DNA from: Pyropia yezoensis
Lineage: Eukaryota > Rhodophyta > Bangiophyceae > Bangiales > Bangiaceae
Direction of reading: 5' to 3'
Assembly: GCA_009829735.1 (NCBI GenBank)
Contig: CM020620.1
Span: 15,783,186 to 15,847,185, forward strand
Length of the DNA stretch: 64,000 nucleotides
Below the pieces are notes generated by a model. The model did not search any database. It was not told the DNA's origin and saw only the letters and a list, made by a program, of their open reading frames with translations. Made by a program: the position numbers and the translations under genes. Below, in pieces: positions 55,252 to 64,000 of the stretch. Position 1 is the first letter of the stretch. Each line of letters starts with the position of its first letter.

Positions 55252-55426
55252 GAGGTGGAGGGTCTCGGTGCGTGCTGTCCTTTCCTGCTGCTTGCGTTCG
55301 TTGGCTGTAACCGTTTGCGTCGCATGTGCTTTCTATTTCTCCCTTTGCTCGTGCCATGACAACTTTCAATCGGTGTCCTGTGGGGAGGGTGCGTGCATGT
55401 TAGTAATGTGGAGTTTCGTGTATTTT

Positions 55427-55733
55427 TCAGAGGTGGCGTTGACACACACAGACGGCCCTCGAGGGGCGCTCGTACAAGCACCAGTCGGCCACCCGTGACG
55501 GCACGTCGGCTTGCGGGTGCAGTTGGTACCAGGTCAACAGCTTGGGGAAAAAGGGGGGGATGGCGCCTGCCAGTGGGTGGCTGCTCAACAGCGTCGCCGC
55601 CCACCCGGCGGGCAGGTCAGAGGGGGACAGGGCGAGCCCGCGCGAGAGGGCTGCGGCGGCTGCGGCGGCAGCAGCCACCGCCAGGACCCCGACTATCTGC
55701 GTCAGCACCGACCAGGCGGCGATGCTGGCGTCG

Positions 55734-55766
<33 letters not shown>

Positions 55767-57818
55767 CCGTTGCCACCAGTGGCAGCGTCGACCTCGACAG
55801 CGATCAGGGCGTCGGGGTGCCGGACACCACCACCACCGCCGCCACCGTCGACGCTGTCCGTGTCGTCTTCTTCCAGGTGCAGCAGGTCCTGGTCGGCGGC
55901 GGCTGCGGCGGCGTCGCCGGCCGCTGCCGCCGCTGCCGCCGCGGACGGACCACCCCCCCTCCCCCCCCCACCCTCTCCCCGCCCCTCTACCCGCAGCGCT
56001 CCCCCAACAGAAACATCATCCACACAATGTACATGGGCGCCAGGTTCTCCACCGCCATTGCCTCCACCACCAGCAGGGCCACGTCGTTGGACACGCTGAG
56101 CGTCTCCCGCTCGTGGACGCCCCGCAGCTTCTCCGCCATCCGCGTCAGCACCGACCAGGCGGCGATGCTGGCGTCGGCGCCGCCGCCACCGCCACCGCCG
56201 CCGCCGTCGCCGTCGCCACCAGTGGCAGCGTCGACCTCGGCAGCGTTCAGGGCGTCGGGGTGCCGGACACCACCACCACCGCCGCCACCGTCGACGCTGT
56301 CCGTGTCGTCTTCTTCCAGGTGCAGCAGGTCCTGGTCGGCGGCGGCTGCGGCGGCGTCGCCGGCCGCTGCCGCCGCTGCCGCCGCGGACGGACCGTCCCC
56401 CCCCCCCCCCCCCACCCCACGCCGCAACTCCCAGGCCGGGGTTCGTGTCAAACACCTTTCGCACCTGCTCCGCCCGCGTGTCGGCCGACCAGCGGGCGAC
56501 GGCGCGAGAAGCCTCAGCGCGCACCGCCGACAGCTCCACCGCGGCGGCGGCGGCGGCGCTGCCCACCGCGACGTCAACTGCCTCTGGGGCGGGCACCCGC
56601 CGTCGTCGCGGTCACCACGGCGGCCACGTCGGCTGGCGGCGGCGGCACGGCCGCCGTGTCACCGCGCGCCGTGCCCTTGCCGCCGCCGCCGCCGCGGCTG
56701 CCATCGGGGAGGCGGGCGCCGAGGCCGGCCACCAGCCGCAGGGCGGCCCGCAGCGCGCGCGAACGGAAGTTGCTCTCCTCCCCCGCCGCCCACAGCACCT
56801 TGGCGCCTGCCAGCCAGATGGCCGCCGCGTCCGCGTCGACGACGGGCGCAGCAGCCCCACGGGGGCTCCCCCCCCCCCCCCCCCCCTCTCCCCCCCCCGG
56901 CCGCCGCCACTGCGCGCACCACCCGGCCGGCGTGCGCTCAGCCCGCGCCAGCAGGGGCGGTGGCCATCAGGTGCACCGCCGCGTCGGCGCCCAGCCGGCG
57001 GTGTCGGTCGCCCAGCCGCAGCACTGCCGCCAGGCAGTAGCACAGCGCCAACGCCGCAGCGCAGCGGCGGTGGCGGTCAGATCGGACCGCACGGCCCGGC
57101 CGGCGGGCCACAGCGTCCGCGCCTCGACGCGCCACCGCGCCTCGGCGGCCGCCAGCGCCGCCGCCGCCGCCGCCGCCGACGCCGACGCGGCGGTGCCGTA
57201 GACGCCGCGCCCGGGTGCTCCCCCCTCCCCACGCCACCCCGCCGCCACCGCCACCGGGACCGTCGCCTGCCCAAGCTGTAGCACCCCCGCCGCGGCGGCC
57301 TCGACGTCGCCCAGCAGTCGCAGCCGCCCCGCCGCCGCGTACACGGCCGCGGCCGACCTAACCGGCCCGCCGCGGCCCACCGCCACCAGCTCTTCTTCGC
57401 GCGCAGCGCCAAGGGCGGCGCCCGCCGCGGACGCGTCGCCAGCCGCCAGCGACCGCAGGATGGTGTGGAGGTGCCGGTGGAGGCGGCCACCTACGGTCGT
57501 GGCAGCGGCGGCGGCGGCACCAGCCGCGGCAGCGGAGGCGGTGGCGGAAGCAGTGCTACCGCCGCCGCCGCCACCGCAGCTGCTGCCACCGCCGCCACTG
57601 CCCCCCCCCGACGCCCGCGCAAAGGCAGCCAGGCGTTCTGCCGCCGGTGATGGAGAACGCCCGGCCACCGGCACCCCCCTCCCCCCCCCCCACCCCCCCC
57701 CGAAGCCGCCGCTGGCGCCCAGCGCAACGCGCTGACGGACCGCAGAGCTGCCCTCGCCCCTGTCGGCGCGGCGATCACCCGCAGCGCGCGCACACCGCGG
57801 CATCTGATCAACCGACAT
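55427..57818 (-). CDS. Unknown multi-exon or frame-broken gene
   Basis: Coding-like segments follow one another on the minus strand in changing frames. The order is MSVDQMPRCARAAGDRRADR (ATG 57818); HLHTILRSLAAGDASAAGAA and further helices to about 57060; ALALCYCLAAVLRLGDRHRR; VLWAAGEESNFRSRALRAAL; EAVDVAVGSAAAAAAVELSA. Then come SIAAWSVLTRMAEKLRGVHE and VVEAMAVENLAPMYIVWMMF. Last is LSSHPLAGAIPPFFPKLLTW...DVPSRVADWCLY, ending at 55427. The segments look like a helical-repeat protein. Introns are likely but only partly placeable, and C/G runs (for example about 56397-56412) add uncertainty. The 252-bp duplication lies inside the gene, and one copy may be intronic. No family is recognised. Confidence 0.4.
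55700..55951. repeat. 252-bp direct duplication, copy 1
   Basis: This copy runs from CGTCAGCACCGACC to GCGGACGGACC and is nearly identical to 56143-56394, with under about ten substitutions clustered in the CCG-repeat part. On the minus strand both copies encode an acidic segment (DQDLLHLEEDDTDSVDGGG), but in different frames, because the offset of 443 bp is not a multiple of three. Confidence 0.9.
56143..56394. repeat. 252-bp direct duplication, copy 2
   Basis: This is the partner of 55700-55951, separated from it by 191 bp. On the minus strand this copy is followed by GTGCTGACGCGG|ATGGCGGAG, whereas the other copy reads GTGCTGACGCAG|ATAGTCGGG. The second therefore has a usable splice acceptor and this one does not. 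Confidence 0.9.
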
Positions 57819-58579
57819 AGATGGCAACTGCACCAGGCGAGTGAATGTGGAGAAAAAGACAAGAGTGCACCCGGGTCAGTATCGGATTCAGCGTCTGCGA
57901 CACGACCGGGAGCCTCACGGGTCGTGCAAAAGACTCCCCCAACTACGTCTGACGCATAAAGTCCGTCCCGCATGACAGCTGAGAGGACCAGGGTGATGAC
58001 CGACGCACATCTACGAGAAGACCAGTCACCCGATCATCCAACGTACCGTTCTCGCCCCCACGTCGTCACCATGTGACGTACTGCATCAGAAGCCAAGGTG
58101 CTCACAGGGTGCTGCGTCGTGGTATGAGAACGACGGTTGTGACGACGTCCATGGTGCTGACGTCGGTAGTCGAACGGCGGGCGACCACGGCCCCACATCT
58201 CGCGGGGTCTGCCTCGGCTGTGATCACGAATTTCGGGGCAGAAAATGGGAGCAGGTCGCTTACTGTAATGTCGGCTTGGTGCCGGCCGATCGATTCAGTG
58301 TCGACTGACGAATGCATGGATTCGACCACTTTTTGGAAAGAAGTCCGAAGCGGCCGGCAATCCGGGAACGTCTGCAAAGATTGGCGACCGGCCAGGGACA
58401 GACCGTCAGGAGGGAGTTCCTTCCCTCACAACTTACTGCCATCGGACCGCACGACCAATGGCGCCCGTGCAGCAAAGATCTCTACAGTGCGGTGCGTGTC
58501 GCGTCACGCACGGTTTCGGTGGATGCCCTGGTGGATGCACTGCATCTGCTTTGCTTTGCGCTCCGTCACGGCTGCTGCG
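57819..58579. other. 5' flank of the transposase gene
   Basis: No host gene is supported. The frame of the transposase is open upstream to 58073, but that part (rich in Arg, Ser and Thr) looks non-coding. The ATG at 58580 fits the start of the helix-turn-helix domain. Confidence 0.45.
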
Positions 58580-59614
58580 ATGTTCGCTGAGCAGGAGAGA
58601 CTGCACGCACTCGGATTGTATTCCGAAAAATACAAACAGGAGGAGGTGGCAGACATCATCGACTGCTCGCGCCGGTCTCTGCGCCGCTGGGTTGGCCGGT
58701 GGGAGGACGCGGGGACAGTGTGGCAGAGTGAGGAGCGTGAGAACGCGCACTTTGACGCCGCCATCTTCTCGTCTCCGCTCGCTGCTGCTGTGAAGCACCT
58801 GGTCGAGGCAGAACCGGCTGCGTTGCTGAAGGACCACGTCAAGCTTCTGAAGGAGCTGAGAAGCATGTCTGACGAGTACGCCGACGTCCACGCCAGCGCC
58901 GCCACTGTCTACCGTGTGCTACGCTACCATGGCTATACGCGGAAGAAGATTGAGAGGCTGTTCCATGAGCGCAACCTGAACAACCAGCGGCAGTTTGCGC
59001 AGACCATGAGCCAGATTCCAATGCGGTGCATCGTCAGTATCGACGAGACGCATAAATCGGGTGAGGACTCGTACAGGAAGTACGGCAGGTCGCAGCGCAA
59101 CAGCTCGTGCGTGCTGCTTGACCGAGACCCACGTACCATTCCGAGGACGAGCACGATGATGGCGGTCAGCGCCAGCGCGGGTGTTCTCTGGATGCAGACG
59201 GTGGTGCAGGGGCCTGCCCAAAACTCGGATGACTGGCGGCTGTTCCTGGAAGACCTGATGCAAGTGGAGGCGATAGAGAAGTACCAGCCCAACCTGCCGT
59301 AGGACCTGCAGCCGGCCAACAGCGTGCTGTTGTTTGATAACGCTGGCATCCATGACCAGCAAGGGGACGACTTCCTGCAGGAGAATGGCGTGTACTACAT
59401 CAGGCTCCCCGCCTACTCCCCCAACCTTCAACCTATCGAGGGGGTGTTCAATGAATTGAAGAGGCACATCCGCGACCTTGTCTACTTTGACAGTCGGTAT
59501 CAGGACAAGCCTCGACGGTTGCTGGCCGACGCGGCGATGATGCTGACACACGCGCAAATCATGGGACAGTTCATGCGAGTGCAGATGAACATGGATGCTT
59601 TGTTGCTGCAGTAG
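58580..59614 (+). pseudogene. Tc1/mariner/IS630-superfamily transposase, one in-frame TAG
   Basis: The frame is 344 codons from ATG 58580. The N-terminus is a helix-turn-helix DNA-binding region: LYSEKYKQEEVADIIDCSRR and SLRRWVGRWEDAGTV, then LLKELRSMSDEYADVHASAA and TVYRVLRYHGYTRKKIERLF. The catalytic DDE triad is visible: Asp in CIVSIDETHKSGEDS, Asp in VLLFDNAGIHDQQGDDF, and Glu in LPAYSPNLQPIEGVFNELKR. The motif order and the PAYSP-N-xPIE block are diagnostic for the superfamily. TAG at 59300-59302 interrupts NLP*DLQPANS between the two Asp motifs with no frameshift, consistent with a single CAG-to-TAG change. All catalytic residues survive, so this is either a very recent defect, an edited or read-through stop, or an assembly error. 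Confidence 0.85.
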
Positions 59615-59922
59615 ACAGCCGCAGAATGGCTGTTGCACACATAGAGATAAAAAAAGAGATCTGGCGTCACTGCCAAGACTGCGATGACCGCGCATGCATT
59701 CCATTCTCCTGTGCCTGTAGTGGCGGGCGCCTGCTGTTGGGCGCCCGCAGCTGCCCTCCCCCTCCAGCCACTGCGCACGCTTAGACCACCGCGCAAATTC
59801 TAACACACACCCTCGCCGCGTGCAAAAGCACATCACATGCGAAGTCCGCGACGTGTACGTCACCGACGCAGGCTCCGACGTCTTCGCGCCCACACCTTCA
59901 TGCCGACGCAGTGCATTGACGG

Positions 59923-62073
59923 CTACACTTGTGACCTGGGCTCGAGCGCAGTACCAGGAGTAAGACCGCCGGGTGTCCCATCATAACAGGAAGAGGGAGT
60001 GGCAACGACCTCAAAGGCAGGAGCAGCTGCGGGCACAGCAGACACAGCAGCCCCAGAGACTTGCACACAAGCAGCAGCAGGAGTGGGACCGCCGGGTGTC
60101 CCATCATAAAACGCGGCGGGTGCGGCCACGACCTCAAAGGCAGAAGCAGCTGCGGGCACGGCAGACACAGCAACCCCAGAGACTTGCAGACAAGCAGCAG
60201 CAGGACCACCGCCGCTCACCGGCTGCATCGGTTGGGAGAAATCCCCAACACGGCGTACATTCACGCCAGGGCCGAGACCACTATAGGCAAGGGAGTGGTC
60301 GGGCGTCTGGCCGTACATGGGCGTCGCTCCAACACGAGCTCCGCTTGGAGCGGGTGCTGTGACAGGTGCACGTGCAGCGCGACCGCCACACAGGTTGGAG
60401 TTTAACCGCTGCACAGGGAGGGCTGCAACCGGTAGACTCCCTGTCGCAACTGGAGACCCACTCAACTCACCGGAGACCACAGGCCGCCCGAAATCACCCG
60501 CGCCAGCAGGCTGCATCAAAGCTGCTGGGCCAGCCGAGGGCGGTGCACGTACACTCGTGTCATCCGCGGCAGCACCGTCCGCAATCGCATCTTCTCCGAC
60601 CGGCTCAGTAGATGTGTGTGTGCCGCCACGTCTACCGGTGGATGACACTGCGTTGACGTCGACAGGGTCGGCATCGTTGACAGCAGGACGCCCACGAGGC
60701 GGCGGCCGAACGCGAATAACAGGTGGGAGTGACTGTGTATCGGCGTGACGCTCTGCAGCCGCCGCTGCCTGTGCATGGACTTTTACAATGCCACCCGCCA
60801 CGCACGGCAGGTACATCTCCTTCATCATCGGCGGAAACTTGTTGCACAAGAACTCCGCAATGTGAGCTGCGGAGTACTGCCCGCATGACATGACATACCC
60901 GCGCAAGCCCAGCTTCAGCGCCGCCTGTGTCACCATATTGCGCATGTCATCGTCCGTTTCCTCGACGGGTGGCTGACAGGCGGCGACGAGAACAGCATCT
61001 GCCAGCCCCGTCGGCGTCAGCGATGACAGGGGGTGCCACTCAATGGGCGACAACAGCGCCGAAAACCGCACCCAAGAGCCCGTCGGCCAGCTGCGTCCCC
61101 CGTCAGCAGAGCCACTGGAGTCGGACACCACGTGCACATCGTTGTTGTTGCGAGTGCCCTTGCCCTTGCGACTGGGCGACCGTGTCGCGGGCGAACGGCC
61201 AGACGGTGAGTGAGCGGACGGTGTCTTGTGTGACGATCCGGCGCCGCCACGCCCACCAGAAGCAGCCCCTCGTGCCTTGACTACGGCACGCGCTGCGGAT
61301 GACGTCCTTGTCTTACGTGCTGCCAGATGCGCCATCAGCTCCCGCCTCGTCTGCGGTAGATCAGCTTTCCTTGACAGGACGCGTCGGCTTTCTCCGCCTG
61401 TGCTGGAGCTGTCACGTGAGTCGTCCTCCCCGTCCATGTCGCTGAAGCTGCCTTCTTGTTTGTAAGCTGCCGCTGCGTTGGCGCCGACGGCGCCGCGCTT
61501 GCGGTGGCGCCGCACACTGTCAAAATTGGCTCGATTCTTGTCGCTGAAGACGGACGCCTTTGATCGCCGCGCGTCCATCAAAGCCACAGTTTGATCACCA
61601 GAAACACCTCCGTTGTGAACGTTGGCTCGCAGTGTCGACATCATAGCAGCGTCACGCGCCTTGTCCACCGCCGCTCTCGTCGCCGCGTTCACCGTGTTCT
61701 CCACGATTTGCTGCACGTCCGTGTTCTGCAGGTGCTCGCAGACGAAGTCGTGTACATTGAGCCCGGGCTGGTAGTCGGAGCGGGTGATCTTGCCATCCTT
61801 CATGCGCCAGCGTAGCGGGTTGTACTTCTGCGTGCTGCTCGCGTGCCCCTTCTTGTGGCACACCGAGCACGTCATGTGATGCGAGTAATTGCCAGACAGG
61901 CAGGGCGCCGCGACGTGGTACTCGCTGGTGCTCGGCAGCAGTGATCGGCACTCCATGTCGTTGAGCGGGCAGTTCTTCGCGTTGTGCCCCGTCGTGCCAG
62001 TCTTGAGCCTGAACCGACATATGCTGCAGGTACGGTACGTCGTGCTCTTGTTCGCCGATCCTCGCCCACTCAT
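59923..62073 (-). CDS. Transposon partner protein with zinc knuckles (convergent to the transposase)
   Basis: The ATG at 62073 (MSGRGSANKSTTYRTCSICR) opens an unbroken 716-aa frame. Two zinc-binding clusters lie at the N-terminus. One is CSICRFRLKTGTTGHNAKNC (C-x2-C-x10-H-x4-C). The other has CSVCHKKGH with nearby Cys. Such knuckles are common in transposon-encoded nucleic-acid-binding proteins. A basic, Ser-rich middle follows (SHKTPSAHSPSGRSPATRSP, SRKGKGTRNNNDVHV), then a folded-looking block (GSWVRFSALLSPIEWHPLSS through YLPCVAGGIVKVHAQ). The C-terminus carries a 41-residue tandem duplication, with CxQVSGxAVSAVPAAA starting each unit, and the DNA words repeat 123 bp apart (GACTTGCA at 60058 and 60181). 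Its stop is about 310 bp from the transposase stop. The function is unknown, and a host gene trapped by the element is the alternative. Confidence 0.65.
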   Translation of the reverse strand: MSGRGSANKSTTYRTCSICRFRLKTGTTGHNAKNCPLNDMECRSLLPSTSEYHVAAPCLSGNYSHHMTCSVCHKKGHASSTQKYNPLRWRMKDGKITRSDYQPGLNVHDFVCEHLQNTDVQQIVENTVNAATRAAVDKARDAAMMSTLRANVHNGGVSGDQTVALMDARRSKASVFSDKNRANFDSVRRHRKRGAVGANAAAAYKQEGSFSDMDGEDDSRDSSSTGGESRRVLSRKADLPQTRRELMAHLAARKTRTSSAARAVVKARGAASGGRGGAGSSHKTPSAHSPSGRSPATRSPSRKGKGTRNNNDVHVVSDSSGSADGGRSWPTGSWVRFSALLSPIEWHPLSSLTPTGLADAVLVAACQPPVEETDDDMRNMVTQAALKLGLRGYVMSCGQYSAAHIAEFLCNKFPPMMKEMYLPCVAGGIVKVHAQAAAAAERHADTQSLPPVIRVRPPPRGRPAVNDADPVDVNAVSSTGRRGGTHTSTEPVGEDAIADGAAADDTSVRAPPSAGPAALMQPAGAGDFGRPVVSGELSGSPVATGSLPVAALPVQRLNSNLCGGRAARAPVTAPAPSGARVGATPMYGQTPDHSLAYSGLGPGVNVRRVGDFSQPMQPVSGGGPAAACLQVSGVAVSAVPAAASAFEVVAAPAAFYDGTPGGPTPAAACVQVSGAAVSAVPAAAPAFEVVATPSSCYDGTPGGLTPGTALEPRSQV

Positions 62074-62129
62074 GGTGTGAGCGGCCAGAGCACAGTGGTC
62101 GCAACAAAAGAGGAGGCAGAACGGGACAC

Positions 62130-62665
62130 GAATCAGCACACCACCAACAGCGACACCGTCACACCCAGGAAGGGCACCGACGACGACGGGCAGGGGGTGG
62201 CCGAGCGGAGTGGCCGGGCACGACCAACAGCGACACCGTCACACGGGGAAGAGGCGACTACAGCGACACCGTCACACGCAGGAAGGGCACCGACAGCGAC
62301 AGGTAGGGGGCGGCCGGGCGGTGCGGACGGGCACCACGAACAGCGACACCGTCACACGCAGGAAAGGCACCGACGGCGACAGGCAGGGGGCGGCCGGGCG
62401 GTGCGGACGGGCACCACGAACAGCGACACCGTCACACGCAGGAAGGGCACCGACGGCGACAGGTAGGGGGCGGCCGGGCGGTGCGGACGGGCACCACGAA
62501 CAGCGACACCGTCACACGCAGGAAGGGCACCGACGGCGACGGGCAGGGGGCGGCCGGGCGGTGCGGACGGGCACCACGAACAGCGACACCGTCACACGCA
62601 GGAAGGGCACCGACGGCGACGGGCAGGGGGCGGCCGGGCGGTGCGGACGGGCACCACCAATAGCG
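62130..62665. repeat. 80-bp tandem array
   Basis: The word GGGCACCACGAA recurs at 62329, 62409, 62489 and 62569, and as GGGCACCACCAA at 62649, an exact 80-bp period. Each unit contains CAGCGACACCGTCACACGCA and GGGGGCGGCCGGGCGGTGCG. Diverged units extend upstream to about 62130. Since 80 is not a multiple of three, the array is not selected as coding. It lies upstream of the zinc-knuckle ORF start, on the side of the element's right end. Confidence 0.93.
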
Positions 62666-64000
62666 ACAGAGTCACAGGTGGGGCGTGGTTCGTTGAGCTC
62701 GAGGAGAGCCAGGCGTTGCACGTGGGGTATGAGGACGGAGAGGGCGCCAGCCGTGGCGCGAGCACAGGAGCCAGAACAGGAAAAGACATACAAACGGGTT
62801 GCGGCCGACGAATGTGCCAGAACCGAGCCGATCGAGACAGGCCGCTCGCTCAATATCACCGTCACAGGCCGTCGCGATCTGCGCCTGCAATTTGCTCGCA
62901 TTGGTCAATTAAATGATGACCAGTCCCGCGATCGAGAGGGCCACGTGTGACTGCTGGTTGCGTCGAAGGTTGCGTTCCCACACCGATGTGGCCATTTTTG
63001 GGAAAAGCACCATATACTATACATCTCACGCCCCGCACGTGATGTAAGATCACTGACTTTGCGTGATCGCATGCGTGATTTAGCACGTGATTACACTTCA
63101 CGCCCCGGCCGCAAAGGGCGTGATTGGGGGCGTGGTCTGACAGTAAGTTGAATAGTCAACAGTACAGCAAGACATGACCGCAGGAGGGGGTTTCAAATAG
63201 TGTTGCGCGAAATGACCCCGGAAAAATCTTTCGCCGCGAATTACCGGTCACTGTCCGACAGACCCCGTCATAGAGAAAGAAAGCGTGCCTTCCTGCTGGT
63301 CTGGGAGGGACTGCGTGACTATCTCAACACTTAATTGCCTCCATTTGCCACGGTGTGACGTGCACCATCGCACCCCTGTCAGACCCCCCCGCCCCTCCCC
63401 CTCCCTCTTGCTCTTTGCGGCCTCTTCCGCACTCCGCGTACCCATCCTCCCCTGTCAGGCAACAGTTCGGCGGGAGCCCCCCCCAGACCCACCCGAGCCT
63501 GTATGAGATCTCCCGATCCTGGACAGCATAGCTCTCTCACAACCACGCAAACCCTGAGCCTCAGCCCGGGTGATGCTGTCACCGACGCTGTACGTGCGTG
63601 TGTCGGCCAAACAAGAAAGCACCCTCTTGCCGTCGCGGAACTAGGCGCGCAGAAAGCTCCACAAGGCGCGCTTCCCGCGCGGGGTGCGGGGGGGCGGGGG
63701 GGTCATAGCAGTCTTCGATTGGAGTAAAGAGGCGAGACGGGGTGGATGGGGAACACCGCCGTGGTGCACGATGGTGTGGCACAGGCGGTGACAGACGGGG
63801 ACGCAGGACGACAAGAGAGAAGTCGCACTCGAGAAGCGGGGACTGGCTGGGATATGGGGGGGTTTCGTACCTCATTGCTGCCGCCACGTGTCCGAACTAT
63901 TACGGAAAGAATTTCCTGACGGGAAATCACGCAGGAAGACCACATGGGCAGGGGGTTCTGTCATACCAGGATATTTCCACACGTGGCAGAAAGATGCACA
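62666..64000. other. Right flank of the transposon and window end
   Basis: No supported gene. CGTGAT words occur at 63038, 63062, 63074, 63086 and 63120. From about 63360 the sequence is CT-rich and then mixed, with only short unrelated frames. Confidence 0.45.

Larger units (their letters stand above)
58204..63265. mobile_element. Probable Tc1/mariner/IS630-type transposon with partner ORF; ends approximate
   Basis: The interval holds a DDE transposase (plus), a convergent zinc-knuckle ORF (minus) and a terminal-side 80-bp tandem array. Candidate imperfect inverted ends start GGGGTCTGCCTCGG at 58204 and, on the opposite strand, GGGGTCTGTCGGAC at 63265, with weaker similarity continuing inward for about 40 bp (AATT-CG-GGC words). 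No clear TA target duplication is seen at these points, so the boundaries are provisional. The surrounding DNA is less GC-rich than the genes to the left. Confidence 0.5.

Noticed and set aside
58483..58500. TACAGTGCGGTG as the left Tc1-type terminus (CAGT after TA)
   Set aside because: No matching inverted copy was found to the right of the element.
62130..62665. CRISPR-like array
   Set aside because: The 80-bp units are repeated end to end without unique spacers, and the context is a eukaryotic transposon.

Overview
The window is nuclear DNA of a photosynthetic eukaryote with a very GC-rich genome. Genes carry few, short GT-AG introns (180 to 432 nt, donors such as GTACGT, GTGCGT and GTATGT), separate promoters and no operons. 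A PsbP-family thylakoid-lumen protein and a DUF1622 membrane protein both have plastid-type N-termini. The PsbP leader opens MAFV, with an early Phe as in red algal and glaucophyte transit peptides. I lean towards a GC-rich red alga (Porphyra/Pyropia-like), but the species cannot be fixed from sequence alone.

Layout. 1-3.1 kb: no supported gene. 3.1-6.1 kb: a small one-intron gene and a low-complexity unknown gene on the minus strand. 7.0-8.4 kb: mitochondrial ADP/ATP carrier. 9.3-10.1 kb: a secreted Cys-rich protein (minus) whose signal peptide is split by an intron. 10.6-15.4 kb: a 5'-3' exoribonuclease of the XRN2/Rat1 type (minus), divergent from the PsbP-like gene at 16.0-16.9 kb. 18.6-22.2 kb: a SMARCAL1-like SNF2 helicase with a GRF zinc finger. 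24.8-27.6 kb: a nuclear-type protein with two BRK-like motifs. 28.9-31.4 kb: a bZIP factor (minus). 34.0-34.8 kb: DUF1622. 35.4-37.5 kb: a SIRT6/7-class sirtuin (minus). 38.3-39.2 kb: a three-exon Hc1/bacterial histone-H1-like protein (minus). 40.4-40.7 kb: a broken alpha-amylase fragment. 41.4-44.2 kb: a GT61 glycosyltransferase (minus). 49.8-50.2 kb: a divergent histone H3, probably the centromeric form. Chromatin and RNA genes are therefore frequent, but nothing shows that they are co-regulated.

From about 44 kb onward the window becomes repeat-rich. It holds a 12-bp tandem array, long G tracts, AT-rich palindromes, a 171-bp tandem repeat just after the H3 variant, and a 3-kb Gly-rich/zinc-finger/RS reading frame interrupted only by three stop codons. 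A 252-bp direct duplication lies inside an unknown minus-strand gene. At about 58.2-63.3 kb there is a probable Tc1/mariner/IS630-type transposon: a DDE transposase with one in-frame TAG, a convergent zinc-knuckle partner ORF, and an 80-bp tandem array.

Four genes show apparent reading-frame breaks exactly at long C or G runs (about 5.25, 19.28, 35.91 and 43.6 kb). These are either assembly errors in homopolymers or real slippage. Their protein models should be read with that in mind.
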